From Anaerolineae bacterium (GTDB lineage: Bacteria; Chloroflexota; Anaerolineae; Aggregatilineales; Aggregatilineaceae), in the NCBI GenBank assembly GCA_027494015.1, contig JAOSJP010000001.1, forward strand, positions 558,001 through 622,000: 64,000 nucleotides of DNA. Direction: 5' to 3'. A model generated the notes under the pieces. The model was not told where the DNA came from. It did no database searches and saw only the letters and a list, made by a program, of their open reading frames with translations. A program made the position numbers and the translations under genes. Shown piece by piece: positions 8,480-21,703 of this stretch (its first letter is position 1; every line of letters starts with the position of its first letter).

Positions 8480-11212
8480 TCACGCGCCCTGGCGCATCAG
8501 GTCGCGCAGCACGGCGTGGAGAATGCCCCCGTTGCGGTAGTATTTGACTTCAACCGGCGTATCCAGGCGGCAGATGACGGTGAAAGTCCTGCTGGAGCCG
8601 TCGCTGCCGGCGGCTCGCACCGTCAACTCAGCGCCTGGCACAAGGTTGTCCGCCAGGCCCTCGATGTCGAACTGCTCATGGCCTGTTAGCCTCAGGGATG
8701 CGGCGCTGTCGCCCTCTTTGAACTGGAGCGGTAGCACGCCCATGCCGATCAGGTTGCTGCGGTGAATGCGCTCGAAGCTCTCGGCCAGGACCGCGCGCAC
8801 GCCCAGCAGCAGCGTCCCCTTCGCCGCCCAGTCGCGCGAGCTGCCTGCGCCGTACTCCTTGCCTGCAATGACGATGAGCGGAGTCTCCTCGGCGCGGTAC
8901 CGCTCGGCAGCGTCGAAGATGGTCATTCGCTCGCCGCTGGGGATGTGCAGCGTCACGCCACCCTCTGTGCCCGGCACCAGCAGGTTCTTCAGGCGGATGT
9001 TGGCGAAGGTGCCGCGCACCATCACCCGGTCGTTGCCGCGCCGCGAGCCGTAGGAGTTGAAATCCTTGACAGCCACACCGTGCGCGAGCAGATACCGCCC
9101 GGCGGGGCTGTCCGGGGCAATCGAGCCGGCTGGCGAGATGTGGTCGGTCGTCACGGAGTCGCCCAGCAGGGCCAGCACCCGCGCTCCCCGGATGTCCGCG
9201 ACGAGGGCCGGCTCCGGCGTCAGGTTCACGAAGAAGGGCGGCTCCTGGATATATGTCGAGTCTGGATTCCACTCGTAGACCGGACTCGCTGTCACCGGGA
9301 TGGCGTTCCAGGTCTTGTTGCCATCATAGACGTTGCCGTACTGCTCGGCGAACATCTCCGGCTTGAGCGCCGCCGCGACGGTCTGCTGGATTTCGCGCTG
9401 CGTCGGCCAGATGTCGCGCAGATAGACCGGTTTGCCCTGTGGATCGGTGCCGAGTGGATCGGCAGACAGGTCAATGTCCACTGTGCCAGCCAGCGCATAG
9501 GCCACCACCAGCGGCGGCGAAGCCAGGTAGTTGGCGCGCACGTGCGGGTTGATGCGCCCCTCGAAGTTGCGGTTGCCGCTGAGCACTGCTGCCGCGACCA
9601 GATCGGCCTGCTTCACAGCCTCCGCCACTGGCGCTGCCAGCGGGCCGCTGTTGCCGATGCACGTGGTGCAGCCGTAGCCGACCACGTAGAAGCCTAGCTG
9701 CTCAAGATAGGGCAGCAAGCCCGCTTCTTCGAGGTAGGCCGTCACCACCTTCGAGCCAGGGGCCAGGCTGGTCTTGACGTAAGGAGCGGCCTTCAGCCCG
9801 CGCTCGACGGCCTTTTTGGCGAGCAGCCCGGCGGCGACCATCACCGAGGGATTCGACGTATTGGTGCAGCTTGTGATGGCGGCGATTACGACCAGCCCGT
9901 GCCCTGTCTCAACCGTCTGGTGGCCGTTGCCCCCGACCTCGATGCGCGCGCGGCGCTCCAGAGTTTCGGGCGGCAGCGCGAAGCCGCGCTCGGCGGTCGG
10001 CGCGGCCAGCGCCTGTCGGAACCTGGCCTGCATCTCAGACAGCAGCACGCGATCCTGGGGGCGCTTCGGCCCGGCGAGGCTCGGCTCGACGGTGCCCAGG
10101 TCCAGTTCCAGCGTGCCGGAGAAAACTGGATCGGGCATGTCGCCGGTGCGGAACATGCCCTGGGCGCGCGCGTACTGCTCCACCAGGCGCACCAGGTGCG
10201 GCGGGCGTCCGGTATAGGCCAGATAGCGCAGCGTCTCAGCGTCAACCGGGAAGAAGCCCATTGTCGCGCCATATTCCGGGGCCATGTTCGCCAGGGTTGC
10301 GCGGTCGGGCAGGCTCAGGTGGCTGAGGCCGGGGCCGAAGAACTCAACGAACTTGCCGACCACGCCCTTCCTGCGCAGCATCTGGGTGACGATCAGCACC
10401 AGGTCGGTGGCGGTGGCCCCTTCGGGCAGTTGGCCGACCAGCCTGAAGCCGACCACTTCGGGCATGAGCATGGTGATCGGCTGGCCGAGCATGACCGCTT
10501 CGGCTTCAATGCCGCCAACCCCCCACCCCACGACGCCCAGGCCATTGATCATGGTCGTGTGCGAATCGGTGCCCACCAGGCTGTCGGGGAAGGCCACGAT
10601 CTCGCCGCCGATCTGCTGGGTGAGCACGCCCTTCGCCAGATATTCCAGGTTCACCTGGTGCACGATACCCGTCGCCGGTGGCACCGCCCGGAAATTCGAG
10701 AATACTTCCTGCCCCCAGCGGATGAACTCGTAGCGCTCGCGGTTGCGCTCGAACTCGAACTGCGCGTTGATACGCAGCGCGTCGGGCGAGCCAAAGGCGT
10801 CTACCTGTACGGAATGATCAATCACCAGATCAACGGGGATCGCCGGGTTGATGCGCGCCGGGTCGCCGCCCATACGCTGCATCGCCGAGCGCAGCGCGGC
10901 CAGATCAACCAGGGATGGCACGCCGGTGAAGTCCTGCAGCACGACGCGCGCTGGCTTGAAGGGAATCTCCGGGGCATCCTGCGCCGCCGGTGACCAGCGC
11001 GCAAGCCTCACCACGTCGTCGTCGGTGACCTCGAAGCCGTTGTTGCTGCGCAGCGCGGATTCCAGCAGCACCTTAATCGAAAATGGCAGGCGCTCCACCG
11101 CGCCGATCCCCTGCTCCTGGAGGGCTGCCAGCCGGTAGTAAGTCACGCGGCCCTCGTCCGCCTGCAGAGACGCACGTGCGCCGAATGGGTCGCGTAGAGT
11201 ATGATCTGTCAT
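8480..11212 (-). CDS. acnA: aconitate hydratase A
   Basis: 910-aa TCA-cycle enzyme interconverting citrate and isocitrate. Length and layout match the AcnA/IRP1 group. The [4Fe-4S] ligand cysteines lie in [14 protein letters not shown] and [15 protein letters not shown]. The C-terminal swivel domain holds [28 protein letters not shown] and [16 protein letters not shown]. Single gene, leftward. Upstream on the minus strand a TATAAT (11374-11379) lies 14 bp from a TTGACA (11394-11399). That is an unusually short spacer, so the promoter may need an activator. A run of about ten G's sits in the leader. Confidence 0.97.
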   Translation of the reverse strand: MTDHTLRDPFGARASLQADEGRVTYYRLAALQEQGIGAVERLPFSIKVLLESALRSNNGFEVTDDDVVRLARWSPAAQDAPEIPFKPARVVLQDFTGVPSLVDLAALRSAMQRMGGDPARINPAIPVDLVIDHSVQVDAFGSPDALRINAQFEFERNRERYEFIRWGQEVFSNFRAVPPATGIVHQVNLEYLAKGVLTQQIGGEIVAFPDSLVGTDSHTTMINGLGVVGWGVGGIEAEAVMLGQPITMLMPEVVGFRLVGQLPEGATATDLVLIVTQMLRRKGVVGKFVEFFGPGLSHLSLPDRATLANMAPEYGATMGFFPVDAETLRYLAYTGRPPHLVRLVEQYARAQGMFRTGDMPDPVFSGTLELDLGTVEPSLAGPKRPQDRVLLSEMQARFRQALAAPTAERGFALPPETLERRARIEVGGNGHQTVETGHGLVVIAAITSCTNTSNPSVMVAAGLLAKKAVERGLKAAPYVKTSLAPGSKVVTAYLEEAGLLPYLEQLGFYVVGYGCTTCIGNSGPLAAPVAEAVKQADLVAAAVLSGNRNFEGRINPHVRANYLASPPLVVAYALAGTVDIDLSADPLGTDPQGKPVYLRDIWPTQREIQQTVAAALKPEMFAEQYGNVYDGNKTWNAIPVTASPVYEWNPDSTYIQEPPFFVNLTPEPALVADIRGARVLALLGDSVTTDHISPAGSIAPDSPAGRYLLAHGVAVKDFNSYGSRRGNDRVMVRGTFANIRLKNLLVPGTEGGVTLHIPSGERMTIFDAAERYRAEETPLIVIAGKEYGAGSSRDWAAKGTLLLGVRAVLAESFERIHRSNLIGMGVLPLQFKEGDSAASLRLTGHEQFDIEGLADNLVPGAELTVRAAGSDGSSRTFTVICRLDTPVEVKYYRNGGILHAVLRDLMRQGA

Positions 11213-11514
11213 CTGGGTTCCTTCCTCGTGCTGGGCCTTGCCAGCCCCGCCGCAAGCGAGATGAATACGGCGTGCCGGCGTTTCGTGGGCCTGTCCTAGC
11301 CGCAGGTTCGGGTGGTGCGTTGTCGGCTTGTTTGGGGGTGGGGGGGGGGCCTGATCGGTATGATGCAGCGCAGATTATAAACGTTGCCGCGCCTGTCAAC
11401 TAGCTCGCACCGGCTCCCGCATGAAAAGCACTTGCATTATCGCCAGAGACCGAGCATTATTAAGATGAGTTGAAACGGCGTCCATCTCGCGCCGAGCCAG
11501 AGAATGGGTGGCGG

Positions 11515-12774
11515 ATGTCTTCGCAGGAAACGCTTCTCAACGGGCGGTACCGGTTGCTCGCCCAGCAGGGATCAGGCGGCATGGCCGTCATCTACAAGGC
11601 CACCGATCTCGCGCTGGGCCGCACGGTGGCGGTCAAGATTCTGCGTCCCAGCCTCACCAGCGACCCGGAGTTCCTCAAGCGATTCCGCCAGGAGGCGCGC
11701 AACGTCGCCAACCTGTCGCACCCGAACATTGTCACCGTGCATGATGTGGGTCAGGACGGAAATACCCATTACATCGTCATGGAGTATGTGGACGGTGAAG
11801 ACCTCAAGCGGCTGATCCGGGCCGGCGCTCCCTTCTCCATTGACCGGGCGCTGAGCATCGCCATCAAGATCTGCGCCGGCGTGGGCTATGCCCATCGCGC
11901 CGGGCTGGTTCATGCGGACGTGAAGCCGCAGAACGTCCTGGTGACGGAGAACGATAACGTCAAGGTCACCGATTTCGGCATCGCCCAGGCGCTGACGGCG
12001 ACCAAGCCGCGCGACCGCGAGCGCCAGCGCGTGGTATGGGGCAGCCCGCACTACTTCTCGCCCGAACAGGCTCAGGGCGAAGCGCCCACTCCCGCTTCGG
12101 ACGTGTACGCCATCGGCATCGTGCTCTTTGAGATGCTGACCGGACGACTGCCCTTTGTGGGCACCGACCAGCAGGAACTGGCAATGGCGCATATCCGCGA
12201 GACGCCCCCGCGCGCAGCGGAGTTCAACCCCAATGTGCCGGAACACCTGGATCGGATACTGCTGAAGGTGCTGGCGAAAGAACCCACGTCGCGCTACCGC
12301 ACGGCGGATCAGTTCGGGCGCATCCTGGTCAGCTATCGTCGGAGAGGCCAGGTGACCACGGACGTGGTGCCAGAGGTCAGCGCCGAAGCTCCCTTCCCGG
12401 ATACGGCGGCGACGGTGCCCCCTTCCGGCCCGCTGCCGCCCGTTCAGAGCCGGGGCCTGGCCCTTGATGCGGAGCCGGCCATCCCCCAGCCGATCCCTGC
12501 CCCCGCTGGCTCGCCCCGCGCTGAGGCTCCCACCCACATCTACGCGGAGCCTGTCTATCGCAGCCCGGCTACTGCACAGGGCATGGCCTCTGTCTCCCGC
12601 CCGGCGTACTCTGCGCCACAACCGCCCGACCCCATGATTCAGTCGCGTTACCGGGCGGTCGAGGAGCCACCACAGCTTGACCTGGTGACGCTTGTCCTGG
12701 CCTTCATCGCGCTCATTGCCGTCATGCTGCTCATCCCGCTGTGGATAGCGGTCTATCAGGCCTGGGCTGGATGA
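11515..12774 (+). CDS. membrane-anchored eukaryotic-type Ser/Thr protein kinase
   Basis: About 420 aa. The kinase domain covers about residues 10-270: glycine loop LAQQGSGGMAVIYKA, ATP-binding Lys in TVAVKIL, catalytic loop HADVKPQNVL (HAD instead of HRD), and TDFGIAQ for the DFG motif. A Pro-rich linker follows. A single C-terminal TM segment (LVLAFIALIAVMLLIPLWIAV) leaves only about 8 residues outside, so the protein has no external sensor domain. An upstream in-frame TTG (11470) is possible, but ATG 11515 precedes the conserved NGRYRLL start. A weak promoter (TTGCAT ... ATTATT) lies about 60 bp upstream. Confidence 0.9.
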   Translation: MSSQETLLNGRYRLLAQQGSGGMAVIYKATDLALGRTVAVKILRPSLTSDPEFLKRFRQEARNVANLSHPNIVTVHDVGQDGNTHYIVMEYVDGEDLKRLIRAGAPFSIDRALSIAIKICAGVGYAHRAGLVHADVKPQNVLVTENDNVKVTDFGIAQALTATKPRDRERQRVVWGSPHYFSPEQAQGEAPTPASDVYAIGIVLFEMLTGRLPFVGTDQQELAMAHIRETPPRAAEFNPNVPEHLDRILLKVLAKEPTSRYRTADQFGRILVSYRRRGQVTTDVVPEVSAEAPFPDTAATVPPSGPLPPVQSRGLALDAEPAIPQPIPAPAGSPRAEAPTHIYAEPVYRSPATAQGMASVSRPAYSAPQPPDPMIQSRYRAVEEPPQLDLVTLVLAFIALIAVMLLIPLWIAVYQAWAG

Positions 12775-12989
12775 TCGGCGCATCTGCCCAGGACGCGAGG
12801 AATTGTCTCCAGGAGCCATTTCTTATGCAACATTAATTCGCTCTTGGCCTGATCGTCTGGCCTTCGGCTGTTCGATCCTGTATAATCCTAGTTAGCAGTC
12901 ATGCAAATTCCTCGGATCGAGCGAGGCATCTGTCCTTTGATAAAGGGTGCGGTAATGGGCCCGTCTGCCATGGAGGCTGGAGGCCTAGC
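12775..12989. promoter_or_regulatory. ftsH upstream region
   Basis: 215-bp intergenic region with a consensus -10 TATAAT at 12881-12886. No convincing -35 box stands 17 bp upstream. This would give a leader of about 100 nt ahead of the ftsH GTG. No gene seen. Confidence 0.45.
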
Positions 12990-14933
12990 GTGAATAACCG
13001 GTCGCGGAATGTCTTCGTGTACATTCTGATTGTCGCGGCGATCGCTGCGATAGTCTTTGGGGTGCGCAGCAATAGCTCCGACTCGAAGGAGCTGATCGCC
13101 AGCGAGCTTGCGCGTGATATCAACAACGGGCTGGTTCGCTCCATCGAGGTCTCAGATGAGGGCGAGATCACAGCCACCTATCGCAACAACGACACGCGCA
13201 AGACGCAGCTTAACCCAAACACGGATGACCCGGTCTCCGTGCTGGAATCGCTCGGCGCGTCGCCTGAGATGTTGCAGCAGATTGACTTTGAGTTCACCAA
13301 GCCGAGCAATCTGTTCAACTGGATCGGGCTGATCGGGACCTTCCTGCCGCTGCTGCTCATTGGCGGCTTCATCTACCTGATGCTGCGCCAGGCGCAGGGA
13401 TCGAATAACCAGGCGCTCTCGTTCGGCAAGAGTCGGGCGCGCATGTTCACTGGCGATCAACCGACCGTCACATTTGAGGATGTGGCCGGCGCCGACGAGG
13501 CGAAAGAGGAGCTTCAGGAAGTCGTCGAGTTCCTGAAAGACCCGGAGCGGTTCATCCAGCTTGGCGCGCGCATCCCCAAGGGCGTGCTGTTGGTAGGCAG
13601 CCCTGGTACCGGCAAGACTCTGCTGGCGAAGGCCGTCAGCGGTGAAGCGGGCGTGCCTTTCTTCAGCATCTCTGGCTCTGAATTTGTCGAGATGTTCGTG
13701 GGCGTGGGCGCCAGCCGGGTGCGCGATCTGTTCGACCAGGCCAAGCGGCACAGCCCGTGCATCGTCTTCGTAGACGAGATTGACGCAGTAGGGCGGCATC
13801 GCGGCGCGGGGCTGGGTGGCAGCCATGACGAGCGCGAGCAGACGCTCAACCAGATTCTGGTGGAGATGGACGGCTTCGACACGGATACCAACGTGATCAT
13901 CATGGCCGCCACCAACCGCCCCGACATCCTCGACCCGGCGCTCATGCGCCCAGGGCGTTTTGACCGCCGTGTAGTGCTCGACCGCCCCGACATGCGCGGG
14001 CGCGAGGCAATTCTCAAAGTTCACTCGCGCGGCAAGCCGCTGGCGTCGGACGCGGACCTCAGCACGCTGGCCAAGACTACGCCGGGCTTCGTGGGGGCCG
14101 ACCTGGAGAACCTGGTCAACGAGGCGGCCATCGTGGCCGCGCGCAAGAACAAGAAGAGCATCAGTATGCGCGACTTCGAAGAAGCGGTCGAGCGCGTTGT
14201 CCTGGGGCCGGAGCGACGTAGCCGCCTCATCACGGCGGAGGAGAAGCGCCTGATCGCCTATCACGAGGCCGGGCACGCCGTCGTCTTCCACATGACTCCC
14301 AACTGCGATCCCGTGCGCAAGGTGACCATCGTCGCGCGCGGCATGGCGGGCGGCGTCACCTGGGTGATGCCGGAGAACGACTCTGCGCTGGGCACCACCC
14401 AACGCTACATTGACCAGATCACCGCCGCGCTGGGCGGGCGTGCTGCGGAGGATATTGTCTTCGGCGATATCACCAACGGGGCGTCGAGCGATCTGGAACA
14501 GGTGACGCGCATCGCGCGCACCATGGTGACGCGCTGGGGCATGAGCCGCAAGCTCGGCCCGCGTGTCTTTGGGCAGAAAGAAGAGCTTGTCTTCCTGGGG
14601 CGCGAGATCGGCGAGCAGCGCGATTACAGCGAGAGCATTGCTGAGCAGATTGACCAGGAAGTGCACGCCATCGTCTCTGAGGCCTACGAGCGGGCGCTGC
14701 ATGTGCTGCGCGCGAATCGGGACAAGCTGGATGCCGTTGCAGAGCGCCTCATTGAGGTAGAGACGATTGGCCGCGAAGAGTTCCTGGCGTTGATGGGCGA
14801 GCCGCCAGAGCCAGAAGCGCCCAGCCGTCCCAGCGAGCCAACTCCGTCAAAAGTGACCGGCGAGCCAATGGAGGAGGAAGCGGATAGCGACAGGCCGCCC
14901 GCCCCGCTGGGCACAGCCCCCTCCCCTGCCTGA
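12990..14933 (+). CDS. ftsH: ATP-dependent zinc metalloprotease FtsH
   Basis: 647-aa membrane AAA+ protease that degrades misfolded membrane proteins and regulators. An N-terminal TM helix ([15 protein letters not shown]) and a second TM near residues 110-130 bracket an external domain. The AAA domain has Walker [13 protein letters not shown] (Ser where most homologues have Pro), Walker [11 protein letters not shown] and SRH arginines in RPGRFDRR. The Zn site HEAGH lies near residue 427. The C-terminal tail is Pro/Glu-rich. The GTG start is inferred from the N-terminal TM. A strong terminator follows. Confidence 0.97.
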   Translation: MNNRSRNVFVYILIVAAIAAIVFGVRSNSSDSKELIASELARDINNGLVRSIEVSDEGEITATYRNNDTRKTQLNPNTDDPVSVLESLGASPEMLQQIDFEFTKPSNLFNWIGLIGTFLPLLLIGGFIYLMLRQAQGSNNQALSFGKSRARMFTGDQPTVTFEDVAGADEAKEELQEVVEFLKDPERFIQLGARIPKGVLLVGSPGTGKTLLAKAVSGEAGVPFFSISGSEFVEMFVGVGASRVRDLFDQAKRHSPCIVFVDEIDAVGRHRGAGLGGSHDEREQTLNQILVEMDGFDTDTNVIIMAATNRPDILDPALMRPGRFDRRVVLDRPDMRGREAILKVHSRGKPLASDADLSTLAKTTPGFVGADLENLVNEAAIVAARKNKKSISMRDFEEAVERVVLGPERRSRLITAEEKRLIAYHEAGHAVVFHMTPNCDPVRKVTIVARGMAGGVTWVMPENDSALGTTQRYIDQITAALGGRAAEDIVFGDITNGASSDLEQVTRIARTMVTRWGMSRKLGPRVFGQKEELVFLGREIGEQRDYSESIAEQIDQEVHAIVSEAYERALHVLRANRDKLDAVAERLIEVETIGREEFLALMGEPPEPEAPSRPSEPTPSKVTGEPMEEEADSDRPPAPLGTAPSPA

Positions 14934-14958
14934 TCGACAGCCAACACGCTGAGAATTG

Positions 14959-14986
14959 GAAGCCCCGTCTATGGGGCTTCTTCTTT
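14959..14986 (+). terminator. ftsH terminator
   Basis: Perfect 8-bp stem GAAGCCCC (14959-14966) / GGGGCTTC (14973-14980) followed by TTCTTT, 26 bp past the ftsH stop. Confidence 0.85.
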
Positions 14987-15088
14987 GCGGGCCGCCCGGG
15001 ATTTTTCCAGCCGGGCCGTCTGCATGTACAATGTGGGGCAGCTTCCGCATCCAGGCTTTCCTGGTGTAGCATCTGCGCGGAGACCCCG

Positions 15089-16360
15089 ATGAACAGGAGC
15101 ACCCCTACCCCCTGGCTGGACCTGCACCATCGCGCCATTGTCGTTGACATTCACGCCCACCCCGCGCTGAAGAGCGCTCTGTTTCACAAGAGTCTGCTGC
15201 GGCGCGACAAAGCGATCCAGGCGTTCTTCTGGCCGTTTAACGTGCGCACGAACTTCCCGGCGTTGCAGACTGGCGGGGTGGATGTGCTGCTCTCGGCTAT
15301 CTACGCCCCTGAGAAACGCCTGATCGAGGATTTGCCGCTGATCAAGCTGCTGCGCCTCATCCCCTGGTCGTTTGTGCGGCGCACATGGAAAGACCTGATG
15401 GAGCCACCCTATGCGACAGTGACACGACACCTGCTCGATGATCTGGAGCAGCGTCTGGCCGCCTACAGCCAGCAGGCTGGCGAGACTCGCGGGCAGCGCT
15501 CAGTTGTCCTGGCGCATTCTGGCGCAGAGCTTGAGCGCATCCTGAGCCAGGGGGCAGACGGCCCCATCGCCTTCGTGCACACGCTGGAAGGGGGGCACTG
15601 CCTGGAAGGGGCAACAGGCACCGAGCCAGAGACTATCGCGAACCTGGAGCAGTTCTTTGAACGAGGCTGCGCGGCGCTCACCCTGGTGCATTTCTACCCC
15701 AATGCCCTGGGTATGACCGTGTTCCCCTATCCGCAGTACATCCTGCCCCTGCTGCCCCGGCGACGCCTGGATCGTCTGATGGACGACATTGATCTGACGC
15801 GCGGCCTGACGCCAATGGGGCGCAGTGTAGTGCGGCGCATGATCGAGATGGGGATGCTGATTGACATCAGTCACTGCACGCCGCCCGCCCGCCGCGATGT
15901 CTATGAGATTGTCGGGCAGAGCGGCGCAAACTGCCTGGTCATGGCCTCGCATGTGGGCGCGCACACCCTGAATCCCAGTCCCTACAACCTCGAAGACTGG
16001 GAGATCCGCTGGATCGCCAATCATGGCGGCGTGGTGGGCGTCATCCTGATGAACTACTGGCTCGCGCCCTACCGCACTGACCTGGGGCTGGACTGTGTGG
16101 CACGCACCATCGGGCAGTTCGCTGCCGCGGCGGGCGGCTCTACGGAGCACATCGCCATCGGCAGCGACTTCGACGGGTTCACCGACCCGCCCGACGATCT
16201 CAAGGATGCCTCCGAGCTGCCGCGCCTGACCGAGCGCCTGCTGACCGAGCACGACTCGCCCTCGCGCCGCCGCTACACGAACCAGGACATCGAGAATATC
16301 CTGGGGGCCAACGCTCTGCGGATGCTGCGCGAGGGCTGGGGCAAGCGAACTCTCCTCTAA
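15089..16360 (+). CDS. membrane-dipeptidase-like peptidase (M19 family)
   Basis: 423 aa of the amidohydrolase-fold renal dipeptidase family. Zn ligands appear in VVDIHAHP, the bridging Glu in HTLEGGH, and the two His residues in LIDISHCTP and MASHVGAH. The late catalytic Asp lies in IAIGSDFDGF. No signal peptide is seen, so the enzyme is probably cytoplasmic. Real substrates (L-/D-dipeptides) cannot be deduced. It stands alone between the ftsH terminator and the SH3 gene. Confidence 0.92.
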   Translation: MNRSTPTPWLDLHHRAIVVDIHAHPALKSALFHKSLLRRDKAIQAFFWPFNVRTNFPALQTGGVDVLLSAIYAPEKRLIEDLPLIKLLRLIPWSFVRRTWKDLMEPPYATVTRHLLDDLEQRLAAYSQQAGETRGQRSVVLAHSGAELERILSQGADGPIAFVHTLEGGHCLEGATGTEPETIANLEQFFERGCAALTLVHFYPNALGMTVFPYPQYILPLLPRRRLDRLMDDIDLTRGLTPMGRSVVRRMIEMGMLIDISHCTPPARRDVYEIVGQSGANCLVMASHVGAHTLNPSPYNLEDWEIRWIANHGGVVGVILMNYWLAPYRTDLGLDCVARTIGQFAAAAGGSTEHIAIGSDFDGFTDPPDDLKDASELPRLTERLLTEHDSPSRRRYTNQDIENILGANALRMLREGWGKRTLL

Positions 16361-16451
16361 CTAAGTGTGCCCGCAGGCGGCTGTGGTATACTAGCGCCAT
16401 GACTCAGGCAACCCAGATAGTGTTGTGATCGGTCAGGAAGTGAGCGGAGCC

Positions 16452-17315
16452 ATGCAACCTCCTGGCGGAGACGCGCCCGATAGCCAGCCCTCTGTCTCCG
16501 GTAATCTGCCAGATCCGCGAGGGCGGCGATCCCCGCTGGACACCGGCGCGGCCCAGCCAACTCGCCCGCTTGTGCCGCTGCAGCCTCTCGGCGCGCGCCC
16601 CGATCCGCAGACGGTGCCCGGCAGCCAGCGCGACAGGCGCACCCGTCGTCGCCGCGACAGCCGCCCGATGCGAGCCAACGCCCCACCGCCGGCCGCCGGT
16701 TCGGCGGCGCCGCCTCGCCAGGCTCCTCCGGGTATGCCGGCGCGCCCCGCAGCGCGGCGAGATGCGCGCACCAGTGGGCTGTACCTGCCCTGGTGGTCGC
16801 TGGTCATCATGGTTGCAGTCGTCGGGGCCATCACCCTGGTGCTCGTGCTGACACTCTCGGCTCTGGCAGAGCCGAAGACTCCGGGCGACCAGGCACCGCG
16901 CGTCCAGGTGATCACCCCGCAGCCTACGCTCAGCCAGAGCTTTCTGAGTGGGGCGGCGCCGCAGCAGACAGAGGGTCAGGGTCTCTGGCCAACCCCAATT
17001 CGCCCCGCGCAGCCCACGCCAACCATGGCGCTTCCAACGCCGATCCCCAGTCCTTCGCTCCCTCCGGGCAACATCACCATTGGCGTGCTGGTCAAGGTGG
17101 TTGGTGTGGGGGCTACGGGGCTGAATATCCGCTCGGCGCCCGGCACCGGTGACACCAACACACCGCGCTTCGTCGCTCAAGAAGAGTCGGTCTTCGTCGT
17201 TGTCGAGGGGCCGCAGACCGCCGACGGCCTCGAATGGTGGCGGCTGGAGGACCCCGACGATTCACAGCGGTACGGCTGGGCGGCGCGCAACTACCTGGAA
17301 GTCATCTCCGAGTAG
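16452..17315 (+). CDS. single-pass membrane protein with external SH3-like domain
   Basis: About 287 aa. A Pro/Arg-rich cytoplasmic N-terminus of about 110 residues precedes one TM segment (WWSLVIMVAVVGAITLVLVL). A Pro/Thr-rich spacer leads to a C-terminal bacterial SH3 domain (GLNIRSAPGTGDTNTPRFVA ... WWRLEDPDD ... YGWAARNYLEV). Such domains often bind cell-wall or surface ligands. An in-frame GTG at 16425 is an alternative start; ATG 16452 has a purine-rich GAGCGGAG just before it. It lies directly upstream of ligA (3 bp between stop and the first possible ligA start). Specific role unknown. Confidence 0.75.
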   Translation: MQPPGGDAPDSQPSVSGNLPDPRGRRSPLDTGAAQPTRPLVPLQPLGARPDPQTVPGSQRDRRTRRRRDSRPMRANAPPPAAGSAAPPRQAPPGMPARPAARRDARTSGLYLPWWSLVIMVAVVGAITLVLVLTLSALAEPKTPGDQAPRVQVITPQPTLSQSFLSGAAPQQTEGQGLWPTPIRPAQPTPTMALPTPIPSPSLPPGNITIGVLVKVVGVGATGLNIRSAPGTGDTNTPRFVAQEESVFVVVEGPQTADGLEWWRLEDPDDSQRYGWAARNYLEVISE

Positions 17316-20587
<3,272 letters not shown>

Positions 20588-20597
20588 GCGCGGCGCA

Positions 20598-21524
20598 TCA
20601 GCCTTCGTCGCCCCTGGCGGCAAGCTGGGCGATCTTCTGGCTGGTCTCGCGCCAGCTTATGCGGCTGAGGCCCATCTTTTCGCGGATAGTGTCGGAATCC
20701 ACGCCGCGCTGGTGATCGCGCACGGCGCTCGTCCAGCGCAGAATCTCGAACGAGACGCGCGCGCCGACGCCCGCCGCCAGCGCCACATCGTGCAGGACGT
20801 ATTCCAGGTTGCGCGCCGTGCACTCGAAAATGAACCTCTCCGGCTGGTACTGGGCCAGATAGTCGTCCAGCACTGCCAGCCAGTCGGGGTCCAGAAGGAT
20901 TTTGCGCTCGCGGTACACGTTCTTCGGGCTGCGGTGACGCACCATCAGATGCGGGCGGCGCGGATCGTCCCGGATCACATCGTCCGGCGTCAGGCGCATA
21001 CACTCGCTCTTCTTGATCCCTGTGTCCAGCAGCAACCGCACGAGCAGATCGGGGCGGGCGTCGGGCGACTCGGCGACGCGCAGGCTGGCTGTGTGGCTCA
21101 GCAGGCGCTCGCTCTCCGGCTCGGAGAGCGCGGTTTGCAGCGGCGCTGCGCCCGAACGTTGCAGCAGCGCGCCGGCTGGATCGTGGCGGAGCACGTGCTC
21201 GGCCTTCAGGAACTTGAAGAATACTTTGAGCGTGGTCACCCGCCGCGCGTAGCTCTTGCGGCTGCACGGCACGCCCCGTCCATGCTCCAGCCACTCCAGA
21301 AACTGATTGAGCTTGCTGGTGTTGAAGTTCTTCAGGGCGAAGTCTTCGCCGAAGAACTCCTCGACCAGGCGCAGGTCAGACGAGAACGCGGTGATCGTGT
21401 GCTCGCTGCGCCCTTCCTGGCGCAGGTGCGCCAGAAAAGGCACATGCGCATCCGCCAGGCGGCTGAGAGGCGTCAGCCCGTGCTCGGCTTCAGTGGGAAA
21501 CAGGGGGAGTTGCCGATGTGTCAT
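20598..21524 (-). CDS. tyrosine-recombinase-fold protein with degenerate active site
   Basis: 308 aa with the two-domain layout of phage integrases: an N-terminal SAM-like domain (about residues 20-115, HITAFSSDLRLVEEFFG-like helix) and a C-terminal catalytic fold. Key residues are missing. The first Arg (usual TGLRxSE) is Lys in TGIKKSECMRL. The H-x-x-R-H box is EILRW, keeping only Arg. The last motif reads MGLSRISWRETSQ, with no H/W or Tyr nucleophile. It probably binds DNA without cutting it, or is decaying. The frame is intact and has no stops, so selection may still act. It lies convergent to the methyltransferase (10 bp apart). Confidence 0.75.
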   Translation of the reverse strand: MTHRQLPLFPTEAEHGLTPLSRLADAHVPFLAHLRQEGRSEHTITAFSSDLRLVEEFFGEDFALKNFNTSKLNQFLEWLEHGRGVPCSRKSYARRVTTLKVFFKFLKAEHVLRHDPAGALLQRSGAAPLQTALSEPESERLLSHTASLRVAESPDARPDLLVRLLLDTGIKKSECMRLTPDDVIRDDPRRPHLMVRHRSPKNVYRERKILLDPDWLAVLDDYLAQYQPERFIFECTARNLEYVLHDVALAAGVGARVSFEILRWTSAVRDHQRGVDSDTIREKMGLSRISWRETSQKIAQLAARGDEG

Positions 21525-21703
21525 AGCGCGTCGGTCAGCAGGTTCCCGACGACCAGCGGCCAGCGGTCGCCGGGGGATAACTCTGCTTGTGGCCCGCTCG
21601 CATTTCCACCGGAATGGTCTTTTCGCAGGACATCAGCCAACGTCTATCTCCACACTCCGCCCGATACCAAGATGAGTTATCCAGCATCAGGGAGGCGCAG
21701 CGC

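Noticed and set aside
11572..12819. Minus-strand open frame opposite the Ser/Thr kinase
   Set aside because: Antisense shadow of the kinase gene; no motif and no ribosome binding site.
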